Below, in pieces: positions 1 to 8,582 of a DNA stretch of 37,997 nt. The DNA is taken from NCBI GenBank assembly GCA_017647225.1, contig JAGCLA010000010.1, forward strand, positions 1 through 37,997. Direction: 5' to 3'. The translations under genes were made by a program, and so were the position numbers. How positions within the stretch are numbered: the first letter of the stretch is position 1; each line of letters starts with the position of its first letter. A model generated the notes under the pieces. That model was not told where the DNA came from and made no database searches. It was given only the letters and a program-made list of their open reading frames with translations. This stretch comes from Bacteroidaceae bacterium (lineage in GTDB: Bacteria > Bacteroidota > Bacteroidia > Bacteroidales > Bacteroidaceae).

Positions 1-141
1 AGCAGGAACTGAAGAAGTATATCCATTACTACAATAATGATAGAATAAAACTGAGACTAAAAGGAAAGAGTCCGGTGCAATACCGAACTCTTTACCAATA
101 AATTTATTTATTAATCCGTCCAACTTTTTGGGGTCAGATCA
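1..141 (+). mobile_element. Right end of an IS3-family insertion sequence (cut by window edge)
   Basis: The first 141 bases carry the end of an IS3-type transposase gene followed by about 40 non-coding bases ending in GGGGTCAGATCA. Read from outside, this terminus is TGATCTGACCCC AAAAAGTT, which fits the TG...CA ends and AC-rich inverted repeats of IS3/IS150-type elements. The left end lies outside the window, so completeness and the target duplication cannot be judged. The exact last base (141 or 143) is uncertain because the sequence continues ACA. Confidence 0.8.
3..101 (+). CDS. IS3-family transposase (OrfB), C-terminal end, partial
   Basis: The reading frame is open from the window edge to TAA at 99-101 and encodes about 32 residues. 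It contains YYNNDRIK followed by LKGKSPVQYR, the typical last motif of IS3-family OrfB (rve integrase) proteins, where the terminal helix carries YN..R.....L.G.SP..YR. In the family this protein is the DDE transposase that cuts and joins IS ends. The catalytic D,D,E residues lie upstream of the window and cannot be checked. Identification as an IS3-type C-terminus is firm; the subgroup is a guess. Confidence 0.85.
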   Translation, partial: QELKKYIHYYNNDRIKLRLKGKSPVQYRTLYQ

Positions 142-155
142 CATTCCAGGAATGT
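141..155. repeat. 15-bp perfect palindrome at the IS boundary
   Basis: ACATTCCAGGAATGT reads the same on both strands around one central base. It starts at the last base of the IS terminus. It could be a target-site feature, or the remnant of a terminator for the converging DUF4270 gene whose stop lies at 181. Confidence 0.5.
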
Positions 156-180
156 CCATTGTTTTTTTATGCGGTGTTCT

Positions 181-1566
181 TTAGTCGTTGAACTTGCTCG
201 ATATAATCTCGAAAGGAATCTGATAGCTGTCGCCACCGCGTAGTCTTACGCTTGTAATGTCTGTGTTGTGGGTAATCTTGACAATGCTGCCGTTGCTGTC
301 GAGTGTGGTACTTACAGGGATAAGCACAACCTTGTTCCAGTTCGGGTTCTTGCTTTCCCAATCAGGTGATTTTATACCTTCGGTATATTCTTCGTAACAA
401 TGTTTCAGCAAGTTTGATATGTTGCTGAATTGGTATTGGTTGCTGCTGCTTGTAAATGATGTGATATACGAAGTCTTGTTGTCAGGCAGTTCGTTCTTTA
501 GGAAAAAACGGTACATGTCCTTCTTTCTTACCATTAATAAGGTTGAAGGTGGGGTAGCGCCGTTGTCTGTATCTTCGTTATATCTTCTGAATATGATTTT
601 TGCAGTGTTTATGATGTTGTTCGACTCAATAGCCTCTATTATCGGCAATTCAACTTCGGTGAACAATCCTGCAGGTGTCTTTATGTATGTGAGTTCTTTG
701 TTGTCTGCCAATTCTTTTAGTCCTGTGTTGTCGAACTTGTTTGTCTGCAAGACCTCTTTTCCTGAATAGAACGGAGCTGACAAATGTTGAATGGAGTCTT
801 GTCCTGTACTGCTTTTGATGCAACGGTCAAAGCCTATGTCAAGACGTGCACGGTATATCTTTACGACAGTACCGTCGCCATGTGTGCATTTTACATATAT
901 GCCCTTGAATATGCTGTCAATGAAAACCTCTGAATTGGCGAAGTACTTTTCTCCTCCCTCTTCATAGAATTTGCTGATAAATTTTTTACCAATGCTGTTC
1001 GGCAAATTAATCTCTATGTGTCTTGTATAATCTCCATTAAGGATAGTATCGTGCAGGGTGAAGTCTATGGCATTGAAAGTCTTTGTTGCCAAAGGCTCTT
1101 TGTTTGCATCATAGAAATCTTCGGGTGTTATGTTTGTATAATAGGGCTTTCCCTCAATCAGGGTGTTGTTCAATTCATATACCTCGCACTTCATTGCATT
1201 GAGTGAGTCGCCGAAATAGTTGCTTACATAGAGTCTCAGCTTTGTATATGAAGCTGTATCTCCGACAACCCTTTCTTCCGGGAAGAAGAAATCCTCGGTA
1301 CAACCGAACTGTGTGATAAAGCCGGAATTGAAAACGGTTCCGCTCTCTTCGTCGGTGTATTGTCCCAAATATACATCGCTTGTATTTGCCAATATCGAGT
1401 CGTTTACCATTATGGTACGGCTTGTGGCATAACATGTATCGGTCTTTGTGATAATCAGGTCTTCTGTAGGAACAATGCTGTTTCCGATTGTGCCTGTAGA
1501 ATCATCGCATCCCGCAGCTATAAGCAATGTTGCTATTATCAATAAAAAACATGATATATTCTTCAT
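181..1566 (-). CDS. DUF4270 family lipoprotein
   Basis: A 461-residue exported lipoprotein. The N-terminus has a hydrophobic signal with a lipobox ending at Cys20 (LLIAAGC), followed by DDSTG, so it is probably anchored in the outer or inner membrane. The rest matches the Bacteroidetes DUF4270 layout: an early segment with a GxYTDE-like turn (YLGQYTDEESG), regularly spaced beta-strand-like stretches, and a RLRGGDSYQIPFEI end. DUF4270 has no assigned biochemical function. The gene lies 93 bases downstream of the glycogen-synthase-like gene on the same strand, an arrangement I recall as common beside panC-panD in Bacteroides relatives. A hairpin at 1618-1652 separates the two, so they may not be transcribed equally. 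The family call is from pattern recognition, not a search. Confidence 0.75.
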   Translation of the reverse strand: MKNISCFLLIIATLLIAAGCDDSTGTIGNSIVPTEDLIITKTDTCYATSRTIMVNDSILANTSDVYLGQYTDEESGTVFNSGFITQFGCTEDFFFPEERVVGDTASYTKLRLYVSNYFGDSLNAMKCEVYELNNTLIEGKPYYTNITPEDFYDANKEPLATKTFNAIDFTLHDTILNGDYTRHIEINLPNSIGKKFISKFYEEGGEKYFANSEVFIDSIFKGIYVKCTHGDGTVVKIYRARLDIGFDRCIKSSTGQDSIQHLSAPFYSGKEVLQTNKFDNTGLKELADNKELTYIKTPAGLFTEVELPIIEAIESNNIINTAKIIFRRYNEDTDNGATPPSTLLMVRKKDMYRFFLKNELPDNKTSYITSFTSSSNQYQFSNISNLLKHCYEEYTEGIKSPDWESKNPNWNKVVLIPVSTTLDSNGSIVKITHNTDITSVRLRGGDSYQIPFEIISSKFND

Positions 1567-1617
1567 GTATTTTTTATTAAGGGTTATTAATAGGTGTTAA
1601 ACTGACTCTTATTTATC

Positions 1618-1652
1618 AATCAAGCAACCTCACATAGTGACGTTGCTTGATT
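1618..1652 (-). terminator. Hairpin between glycogen-synthase-like and DUF4270 genes
   Basis: An 11-bp stem (AATCAAGCAAC with GTTGCTTGATT) is extended by an inner TCAC/GTGA pair after one C-C mismatch, with an ATA loop. No T-run follows on the minus strand. It may be a partial terminator, an RNA processing site or a stability element rather than a full stop. Confidence 0.45.
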
Positions 1653-1659
1653 ATTCTTA

Positions 1660-2469
1660 TTATCCAAGTAGTGAGTTGTAGAAGTCGTAGCTGTTGTTGC
1701 CGTTCTCTTCTTGAGTCTGCTTGGGGAGTATTGCCTTGCCTAATGACTCTGCATACTCAATAAACTCTTGTGGAATGTTATCTCCGTTAATTGCTATACC
1801 GTCGCTGTATTTTATTGCAAGTTTAATCAGCTCGTTGTATGTTGTAGGTGTCTGCAAGCCTTCAAGCATCTCAACGTTCATGTCTTTGCATAACAACTTC
1901 TGTGCAAATGTTTCGTTTAACGGCTCTTTGAAATCCTCGTCAAAAAGCGATACTACAATTTTTGAGTCACGGAATGATGGCTCTTCCTTGTATGCTGTTC
2001 TTATATACAAAGGAATCAAAGCTGACATCCAACCGCAACAGTGGATTATTTCGGGGCACCAACGCTGCTTTTTGACAGCCTCAATTACACCGAGGTTGAA
2101 GAAAATTGTACGTTCGTCGTTGTCGCTGTATTCGTTTCCGTTCTCGTCCTTTGTCATCAGACGGTTATGGAAATAATCTTCATTGTCTATGAAATACACC
2201 TGCATTCTTGCCGACAGTAACGATGCTACCTTGATTATGAGAGGGTGATCGGTGTCGTCAATGATAAGGTTCATTCCTGAAAGGCGTATAACCTCGTGCA
2301 AGTTGTTACGACGGGTATTTATTGTGCCCCACAATGGAGTAAATGTTCTTATCTCTTTTACTTTGTCCTGTATCGCCTGCAACTGCTCCTGACTCGCTGT
2401 ACCTATAGGCGATGCTTGAACAAACGGTGTAATTTCCTGAGTAATAAATAAAATTTTTTCTGCTTTCAT
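1660..2469 (-). CDS. Short glycogen/starch synthase-like protein (GT5 N-terminal domain only)
   Basis: 269 residues, about half the usual 480-550 of GT5 glycogen synthases. It starts KILFITQEITPFVQ, the counterpart of the KILFVxxEVAPF start of GlgA. It continues through a recognisable N-terminal Rossmann domain (RMQVYFIDNEDYF, WCPEIIHCCGWMSALIPLYI resembling the PDIIHxHDWxTAL..VL segment). It then ends without the C-terminal GT-B domain that binds ADP-glucose phosphates. The K-x-G-G-L substrate motif expected after the first strand is replaced by ASPIGTAS. Family knowledge therefore suggests it cannot be an ordinary synthase. It has its own promoter (TTTG-N20-TAACTTTG). Annotation pipelines usually call such proteins glycogen synthase; I infer a non-catalytic or regulatory role, unproven. 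Confidence 0.75.
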   Translation of the reverse strand: MKAEKILFITQEITPFVQASPIGTASQEQLQAIQDKVKEIRTFTPLWGTINTRRNNLHEVIRLSGMNLIIDDTDHPLIIKVASLLSARMQVYFIDNEDYFHNRLMTKDENGNEYSDNDERTIFFNLGVIEAVKKQRWCPEIIHCCGWMSALIPLYIRTAYKEEPSFRDSKIVVSLFDEDFKEPLNETFAQKLLCKDMNVEMLEGLQTPTTYNELIKLAIKYSDGIAINGDNIPQEFIEYAESLGKAILPKQTQEENGNNSYDFYNSLLG

Positions 2470-2507
2470 CTTTTCATCAATATGTTACGGATGTAGTCCG
2501 TGCGACA

Positions 2508-2539
2508 CAAAGTTACGAAAAAAATGTCAATTAGACAAA
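2508..2539 (-). promoter_or_regulatory. Promoter for the glycogen-synthase-like gene
   Basis: On the minus strand TTTG (2536-2539) is followed after 20 bases by TAACTTTG (2508-2515), an exact match to the Bacteroidetes -33/-7 pattern TTTG-N19-21-TAnnTTTG. The leader of about 35 bases contains a small ACGGA/TCCGT hairpin. Confidence 0.7.
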
Positions 2540-2686
2540 TGTTATATCCGTTTTAAGCTGATTTATGACAATATGAGAATAATTTATGGCTTTTAACAGA
2601 TGATTTACTTTTTGAAAAGGGGTAATTTTATTTTAATTAAAACGTTTTTAATTTATTTTTTTCTTCGTTTTATGATTAAATGTTTG

Positions 2687-2694
2687 TTACTTTG
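2687..2694 (+). promoter_or_regulatory. Likely -7 element for panC-panD
   Basis: TTACTTTG differs at one base from TAnnTTTG and is followed by CACTCCAAAAT. The same 15 bases TTTGCACTCCAAAAT occur after the -7 element at 23101. No good -33 element is seen. It lies 48 bases before the panC ATG. Confidence 0.5.
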
Positions 2695-2742
2695 CACTCC
2701 AAAATAAAACAGCCATAATTGGGAATAAAAAAAGTGTAAAAA

Positions 2743-3594
2743 ATGAGGGTTGTTTCTACAAAAGCAGAACTTAAATCACTTCTTGATGCATGTCGTCTTG
2801 AAGGTAAATCTATATCTCTTGTTCCTACAATGGGAGCTTTGCATGAGGGACATGCATCGTTGGTAAGACGTTCGGTGGCGGAGAACGATGTGACTGTTGT
2901 CAGCGTCTTTGTCAATCCGACACAGTTCAACGACAAAAATGACTTGAAGAACTATCCGCGTACATTGGAGGCCGACTGCGCTTTGCTCGAAAAGGAAGGT
3001 GCCGACATCGTCTTTGCGCCTACTGTGGAAGAGATGTACCCCGAAGAAGATACACGCGTTTTTGCCTTTTCTCCACTTGATACTGTTATGGAGGGTGCTT
3101 GCAGACCGGGACATTTCAATGGCGTGGCGCAGATAGTAAGCAAACTGTTCTATGCGGTTGAGCCCGATAGAGCATATTTTGGTGAAAAGGATTTCCAGCA
3201 GTTGGCTATTATACGTGAGATGGTGCGTCAACTCTCTTTTGATATTGAGATTGTCGGTTGCCCGATAGTCCGCGAAAATGACGGCTTGGCAATGAGTAGC
3301 CGTAATACATTGCTGTCTGCCGAAGAGAGGGAGCGTGCATTGACAATCTCGCGCACTCTGTTCAAGAGTCTTGAATATGCAAAGGGTAACAACCTTGCAG
3401 AAACCAAGGCCTTTGTGGAGGCTGCAATAAATGAAACTCCGGGGCTTGACTTGGAGTATTACCAGATTGTTGACGGCAATACCCTACAGGCGATAGAGGA
3501 GTGGAGTGACAGTGAATATGTTGTGGGATGTATTGCTCTTTTCTGTGGAAAGGTACGTCTTATCGATAATATTGTATATAAGGATAAAGAATAA
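2743..3594 (+). CDS. panC: Pantothenate synthetase
   Basis: 283 residues, normal length for PanC, the cytoplasmic enzyme that joins pantoate and beta-alanine with ATP to make pantothenate (vitamin B5, precursor of CoA). Family motifs are all present: the HIGH-type nucleotide signature MGALHEGH at residues 30-37, VNPTQF near 58-62, [10 protein letters not shown] at 145-154, and the KMSKS-like MSSRN at 184-188. The ATG at 2743 follows an A-rich leader and starts [10 protein letters not shown], the usual position. It is followed after three bases by panD, so the two final enzymes of pantothenate synthesis are made from one message. panB is not in the window. Confidence 0.97.
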   Translation: MRVVSTKAELKSLLDACRLEGKSISLVPTMGALHEGHASLVRRSVAENDVTVVSVFVNPTQFNDKNDLKNYPRTLEADCALLEKEGADIVFAPTVEEMYPEEDTRVFAFSPLDTVMEGACRPGHFNGVAQIVSKLFYAVEPDRAYFGEKDFQQLAIIREMVRQLSFDIEIVGCPIVRENDGLAMSSRNTLLSAEERERALTISRTLFKSLEYAKGNNLAETKAFVEAAINETPGLDLEYYQIVDGNTLQAIEEWSDSEYVVGCIALFCGKVRLIDNIVYKDKE

Positions 3595-3597
3595 GAT

Positions 3598-3942
3598 ATG
3601 TTGTTACAGGTATTGAAATCCAAAATTCATTGTGCTACAGTTACTGAGGCCAATCTTCAATATATGGGTAGCATAACTATCGATGAGGCTTTGATGGAGG
3701 CTTCAGGTATGATAGAGGGCGAAATGGTACATGTTGTCAATAATAGCAACGGAGAGCGTATCGTTACATATATTATAAAAGGAGAAAAGGACTCCGGTGT
3801 CATCTGCCTTAATGGTGCGGCAGCCCATAAGTTCCAGCCGGGTGACGTGGTGATAATTATGGCCTATGCCATAATGACTCCCGAAGAGGCTCACTCATTT
3901 GCGCCTAAGGTGATAATACCTGACAAGCATAACAGAATTTGA
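3598..3942 (+). CDS. panD: Aspartate 1-decarboxylase
   Basis: 114 residues, normal for the proenzyme of the pyruvoyl-dependent aspartate 1-decarboxylase, which makes beta-alanine for PanC. The self-cleavage site Gly24-Ser25 lies in YMGSITID, as in the family, so the chain should split into a small beta and a larger alpha subunit carrying the pyruvoyl group. Other conserved parts are the N-terminal [19 protein letters not shown] and the [10 protein letters not shown] segment near residues 83-92. It starts three bases after the panC stop, indicating translational coupling. Two hairpins follow. Confidence 0.97.
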   Translation: MLLQVLKSKIHCATVTEANLQYMGSITIDEALMEASGMIEGEMVHVVNNSNGERIVTYIIKGEKDSGVICLNGAAAHKFQPGDVVIIMAYAIMTPEEAHSFAPKVIIPDKHNRI

Positions 3943-3957
3943 GTTTGGGGGCTTGGT

Positions 3958-3991
3958 AAAGAACAGGCGCGGATAGAGTAGCTGTTCTTTT
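3958..3991 (+). terminator. Terminator after panD
   Basis: A 9-bp stem AAAGAACAG/CTGTTCTTT with a 15-base loop ends in TTTT, starting 16 bases after the panD stop. Confidence 0.6.
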
Positions 3992-4010
3992 CATTCCGGT
4001 TGTTTATAAT

Positions 4011-4052
4011 AACAGAAAAGGGGAATAATTGCTATTATTCCCCTTTTCTGTT
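4011..4052. terminator. Bidirectional terminator between panD and the TamB-like gene
   Basis: A perfect 19-bp stem with loop TGCT (arms 4011-4029 and 4034-4052). The arms hold A-rich and T-rich ends in both orientations, so it can end transcription from either side. The stop codon of the minus-strand TamB-like gene (4035-4037) lies inside the right arm. Confidence 0.8.
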
Positions 4053-7000
4053 ATCTTTCTTATCCTTCTTTTTCTCTTTCTCCTTGTCTTTCTTCCACCA
4101 GATCCATTTGTTGAAGTCGTGGCGGAGTATGATGCCTGCACCTTGTGTGGTGAGGTTAGTCTTTGAGAAATATCGGTCGTTGGTCTTGCTGTATGCCTTT
4201 AGGCTTATGGTTCCTTTCTTGTTTAGCAACAACTGCAATTCGAAGTCACCGATAAAGTTTCTGTTTGCGACAGGGTTTTCTTTATAGCCTAAATTACCGT
4301 TTATCAGCAAGCGGTCGTTGAGCAGGCGTCCTTCGAGCATACCTTCGACCTCCATGTCGTTCCAACCCATTTCATTGGTCGAAATGTTTCCGGAAATGTT
4401 CCAGTTACCGTTATTGATTATCTGTCCGAGCATGTTGTTCAACTGGCTCGACAGGGTATTTGATATGAGTGATTCTACAGCGGTGGTGCTTTGTGTGTTT
4501 GTGGCAAGCTGGTTGCCGTAATCGTAGGTGTAGAATCGTCCGAAACCGAGCAGGTATATGAACTGCATGTTCTTTTGCTCTTGTGTGGTTGTAGCACTTG
4601 CAAGCATCTCCTTTTCCTCTTCACTGCCTTCGGGAAGTTCAAGGTCGAAACTCAATTGTGGCGAAGCAAGTGTTCCTGTTATGTCCAGCAGGCAGTTTAC
4701 TTTGACATTCTTTCTGTTTGTGGCTTCGGTGGTCAGTGCGCTGAGCGATGCTGACGGAACAAGATATTTTGCCTTAAGGTCAAGATTTGCATAGTATGGG
4801 TTACCGTTGAATTGCAAAGAGCTGCCTTTTGTTATGTTGAACTCCTTGGTAAGAATATCCTGTACGGTAATTTTGTATTTTCCTCGGTCGAGGTCGAGGT
4901 TTCCTTTAAGCGAGAAACCGTCCTTTTCGTCGTAAATAGCATTTACCGTTCCATGACCGTAGAGGTCGATATAGTCATCGCTCTTAAGGTTTGTGAATAC
5001 CTTAATCTGTAATCCTTCGTTTACATCAAGCAAGAAGTCGAGGTTCAGGCTACTCTCGAGGTTGTTGTATGTGGCGAGATTGTTGTCCTCGATGATTTTT
5101 TCAATGTCAGGCTTTTTGCTGCTGTCGATGAATGTGATGAACTTGTTGTCGCGGACATTTCCCGATTCGCTTGCATTATATACAACACGTGAGCCGGGCT
5201 CGGTGCTTGCTTCGGCTTTAATGAACAGACCCTTTGAACTTGCTTTCAGGTTTGCGGTGCCGGTAGTATATACTGTTCCATAGACAGGAATCTTGTCAAA
5301 ATTATTTGTGTCATATACAAGAAGATTATTGCATCTAGCATACAAGTCGCATGCCCATTGTGTAAATTTCTTGTGTGTGACACTTCCGCTCAACCAGCCT
5401 TCGTTTCCGCGCCTGTCTGTTACACGTGCTTCATTGAAGGATAATTTCCCGCTTGTAAAGTAAAGCGAATCGCCGTGGAATGTGTATTTTACATTTGTAG
5501 GGTTTACACGCGCACTGCAATTCAATGCTACGGCACCTTGCATGTCAACACCTTTCCATTTGCCTAATATCTGTACGTTTCCGCTTGCAGTACCTTCAAT
5601 GTCAGACATTATTGATCTTACAAACTTGTTGACAAAAACGGCATTTATCTCGTTTGCATCAATGTTGATATGTATGGTGTCGTTTGCCTGTGAGAGAATA
5701 CCATTTACTTTTGATGTCTTATTGTCGTCGTTATGTATATCGGCATTAAGGAATATTGACTTGTCGTTATTTCTCCATCCTATATTAAGGTCTGCTTTAC
5801 CAAGATATCCGTTATCAATCTTGAAACTGTCAATTTTGAAATCTCCACTTACGTTAGGCGCTGATAAAAGACCTGACGCGTATGCAGAGCCTGTTGCATT
5901 GCCGTTGAATTTGAGTATACGGAATTTTATCAAATCAAAAATTGTTGATACCTCAAGGTTGTTCGCACTTATGCTCAAAGTGTCTTCCGGTTTTTTGCCT
6001 ATGTCACCGTTGAGTCGCAAATGTTGTGACTCGTTGTAAAGGTATAGAGCATTTATGTTTATCTTATCAAGGTTTCCCGATACCTTGCCTCCTGAAATGT
6101 ACCACACACTGTCGTTGTGTGTTATGCTGTCGGGGTGTACGTATGCATTAATGAAAAGCATATCGTCTGAATCCCTTCCAATCATGGCATCTACTCCCAA
6201 TCTTCCGCGTTTCTTCTTCTTGGTCTTGTCGTTTTCCCAGCTCAGCAGGTTCTGTATCGTGTCGTTTGACAGAGTGCAGTTCAAGGTTATTTTCATATTG
6301 CTATCGCCAGCCTCTTTCTTTGATGGTTTTGAAGGCTTGATAACGAACGTTTCAAGAGTTAGCGCTTCGTCTGTCGATTTGCCGTTTACTCCTATAGTCC
6401 TGTACTTGCTGTTTTTTACATCGATATTGTTGATTGCGGTATTGAGCGTGAGAATACCGTTACGGTCATTGCATGTTCCGTTTATGAATGAATGGTCGTT
6501 TATTACAAACGGGAGTTTCAATACGTGACTTGCAAAATGGCTGTCTTTGATATCGCACTTGAAAATGTAGTTGTTGTTGCCTGTCGCTGTATCGTTTGCT
6601 ATTGCCAATGACGGAACATGCTTTGTGGTTTGCTTCAACAGGCTGCTGATGATTGAGCTGTAGTCGAAAATTCCGACGACGCTTAAATTGATGAAATCGG
6701 AATTGAGGATTATCAATCTTTGCTCTTCGGTACGTGTGTCGCAGAAATGCAGGTTGCGCACAGTGCTTTTGCCGCAGCTGTCAGTGAATGTCAGGTTCTG
6801 TATTTTTGCATTTAAGAGGCTGTTATTTTCGTCGCTTGAATTGAACTCACCGTCAAGGTTGAACGAGAATTTTCCGTCCAATTTGTCATAAACGCCTATC
6901 AAACAGGGGTTGATGGAATCGACATCGAGCGAGATTGTGGCATCATGTCCTTTTATGTTCTTGTAATCGATGTTCATGCGTGCCGTTACGCCGGGGTCTG

Positions 7001-8276
7001 CAGTTCTGATACCGGCGCTGAAGCTGTTGCTGGCCGCATTGTATGCACCCGCAAATTCAATTGGGGCAAAAAGGTGACTGTTGCTTTCCAGGTCTATGAC
7101 CGTTCCGTCGAATTGTACGTTCTTCTCCGTTTCGTTGAAACATCCGTTAGCATTTGCCTGTAGCGAACATTTTAATGGCTCGTTATAGTCGGTTATGTTG
7201 TCAATGTCTATGTCATAACCGCTTGCGGCAATGTCGAAACGTCCATCTTTGCTGTAGGAAATTTCTGTGGAAATGTTTCCGCTTCCTGTTTCGGCTACGG
7301 CATTACCCTTTATTTTCTTGTCTGTGATTTCTGCTTCAGCTGTCAAGTCAAGGTATTTTACCTTGTCGGCGATGTCAGGCATCTCTTTTTCAAAAATTGA
7401 CTGCAACTGTGATATACCCGAATTGCTGAGGCTTAATTGCCTTACGTAAATGTTGGCTTTCCTGTCACTGCAGTAAGGGTTGTCGACAGTGGCAACGGCC
7501 TTTAACGAAATATCGTTGTTAAGACTGTTTGCCGAAATTTCTGTTCGCGACAATATACTGTCGGAACGGCTGTTGATGTTGAATGTCAATGCCGGTATCT
7601 TTTCGGCCAATTCCGGGCTTAGTGCGGCAAAGTCGCTTGGCGTTACTCTTTGGCCGTTGATGTTTGCTGTTATTTCCAGCGCTTTGGCTCTCTCCTTGTC
7701 GAAGGATACAGCTATGGAGTCCGAGGTGATTCTGCTGTTGGGGAACTCCAATGCAAGGTTCTTCAGATTTATGTTTCCTTTGCTTGTCTTAATTCCGGCT
7801 TTTAGCTTGTTCAGCGTGAGTCCGCTTTTTTCATGTCCTGAAACGGAACGTACAAAGAGGTCCAACTCCTCTTTATGGAATTTCCTTAATGACACATTGC
7901 AACGTATTCCGCTTATGGCAATGTGTGCGGGGTTGAATTTTGTGTTGTCCCAAGGCTTGTCGTATATGTCGTATCTGAATTTTCCGTCATATATGATAAC
8001 TTGGTTTATATGTACCGACAATGCCTTCTCGTTCGGGTCTTTCTCTTTTTTCAGCTTGTCGATGATGAATTGTATGTTGAGCGGAGATTTCTCCGAAATG
8101 CGGTTGAGTCTTATATCGGGCTCTGCTACTGTGAGAGTGTTTATCTGAATCCTGTTGTTCAGGAGTTCAAATGGCGAAATGTGTGCTGTGAACTCTTTTG
8201 CAGCAAGGACGGTGTCTTTGTCCAAGTCGAGGATAAGAATGTTCTTTAAGATTATCTCGTCAAGGTTTTTGACCAA
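4035..8276 (-). CDS. tamB: TamB-like translocation/assembly protein (C-terminal DUF490); true start upstream
   Basis: At least 1413 residues. The last 350 or so match the TamB/DUF490 C-terminal domain: a GxLDLDRGKYKITVQD stretch, LDITGTLASPQLSFDLELP, a FIYLLGFGRF segment, and a beta-rich RLLNDRLLINGNLGY end followed by a very basic KDKEKEKKKDKKD tail. TamB-type proteins are long periplasm-spanning beta-taco proteins that move lipids or help insert outer-membrane proteins. The only ATG/GTG/TTG-type start before the conserved part is TTG at 8274-8276, but the frame stays open for 59 more codons, to a TAA at 8454-8456. Those codons encode an obvious membrane anchor (KYIFIILSTIATIVFLL), so the real protein begins near 8430-8461 by an unseen or non-standard start. 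Confidence 0.85.
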   Translation of the reverse strand: MVKNLDEIILKNILILDLDKDTVLAAKEFTAHISPFELLNNRIQINTLTVAEPDIRLNRISEKSPLNIQFIIDKLKKEKDPNEKALSVHINQVIIYDGKFRYDIYDKPWDNTKFNPAHIAISGIRCNVSLRKFHKEELDLFVRSVSGHEKSGLTLNKLKAGIKTSKGNINLKNLALEFPNSRITSDSIAVSFDKERAKALEITANINGQRVTPSDFAALSPELAEKIPALTFNINSRSDSILSRTEISANSLNNDISLKAVATVDNPYCSDRKANIYVRQLSLSNSGISQLQSIFEKEMPDIADKVKYLDLTAEAEITDKKIKGNAVAETGSGNISTEISYSKDGRFDIAASGYDIDIDNITDYNEPLKCSLQANANGCFNETEKNVQFDGTVIDLESNSHLFAPIEFAGAYNAASNSFSAGIRTADPGVTARMNIDYKNIKGHDATISLDVDSINPCLIGVYDKLDGKFSFNLDGEFNSSDENNSLLNAKIQNLTFTDSCGKSTVRNLHFCDTRTEEQRLIILNSDFINLSVVGIFDYSSIISSLLKQTTKHVPSLAIANDTATGNNNYIFKCDIKDSHFASHVLKLPFVINDHSFINGTCNDRNGILTLNTAINNIDVKNSKYRTIGVNGKSTDEALTLETFVIKPSKPSKKEAGDSNMKITLNCTLSNDTIQNLLSWENDKTKKKKRGRLGVDAMIGRDSDDMLFINAYVHPDSITHNDSVWYISGGKVSGNLDKININALYLYNESQHLRLNGDIGKKPEDTLSISANNLEVSTIFDLIKFRILKFNGNATGSAYASGLLSAPNVSGDFKIDSFKIDNGYLGKADLNIGWRNNDKSIFLNADIHNDDNKTSKVNGILSQANDTIHINIDANEINAVFVNKFVRSIMSDIEGTASGNVQILGKWKGVDMQGAVALNCSARVNPTNVKYTFHGDSLYFTSGKLSFNEARVTDRRGNEGWLSGSVTHKKFTQWACDLYARCNNLLVYDTNNFDKIPVYGTVYTTGTANLKASSKGLFIKAEASTEPGSRVVYNASESGNVRDNKFITFIDSSKKPDIEKIIEDNNLATYNNLESSLNLDFLLDVNEGLQIKVFTNLKSDDYIDLYGHGTVNAIYDEKDGFSLKGNLDLDRGKYKITVQDILTKEFNITKGSSLQFNGNPYYANLDLKAKYLVPSASLSALTTEATNRKNVKVNCLLDITGTLASPQLSFDLELPEGSEEEKEMLASATTTQEQKNMQFIYLLGFGRFYTYDYGNQLATNTQSTTAVESLISNTLSSQLNNMLGQIINNGNWNISGNISTNEMGWNDMEVEGMLEGRLLNDRLLINGNLGYKENPVANRNFIGDFELQLLLNKKGTISLKAYSKTNDRYFSKTNLTTQGAGIILRHDFNKWIWWKKDKEKEKKKDKKDNRKGE

Positions 8277-8485
8277 TATGGATTCCGCGTTGAGCGGTAT
8301 TTCCAGAGCCTTCTCAAGCTCTTTTGAAACTTTCTTTGCTATTTTCTGTTGAACGACATCAAGCCTTAACGACAGCGATAAAAGAAATACTATGGTCGCT
8401 ATCGTCGAGAGAATAATGAATATGTATTTCAGCGGTTTTATAGGCTTGTTTTTTTAGTCAGTGTCCTGATCTTGTGTATTTGTTG

Positions 8486-8493
8486 CGAAGATA
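8486..8493 (-). promoter_or_regulatory. Possible -7 element for the TamB-like gene
   Basis: TATCTTCG on the minus strand is one base from TAnnTTTG. It would start transcription near 8478, about 20 bases before a CTG ACT sequence at 8456-8461 that may mark the real start region. No -33 element is clear. Confidence 0.35.
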
Positions 8494-8550
8494 GTGATTT
8501 TTAACGATATCATCGATATGTTTTTGTTTTGAATTTGAGTTTAATTGTAG

Positions 8551-8558
8551 TATTTTTG
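8551..8558 (+). promoter_or_regulatory. -7 element for the SLC13/RCK transporter gene
   Basis: TATTTTTG matches TAnnTTTG exactly and lies 24 bases before the ATG at 8583. TTTG copies at 8523 and 8534 are at unusual distances. Confidence 0.5.
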
Positions 8559-8582
8559 CATTGTGAATAAAATTATAAAAAA

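Noticed and set aside
7480-8148. 222-residue plus-strand reading frame inside the TamB-like gene
   Set aside because: Lies opposite a gene with strong homology, shows no domain or signal of its own, and the protein is low-complexity hydrophobic, as expected from an antisense shadow.
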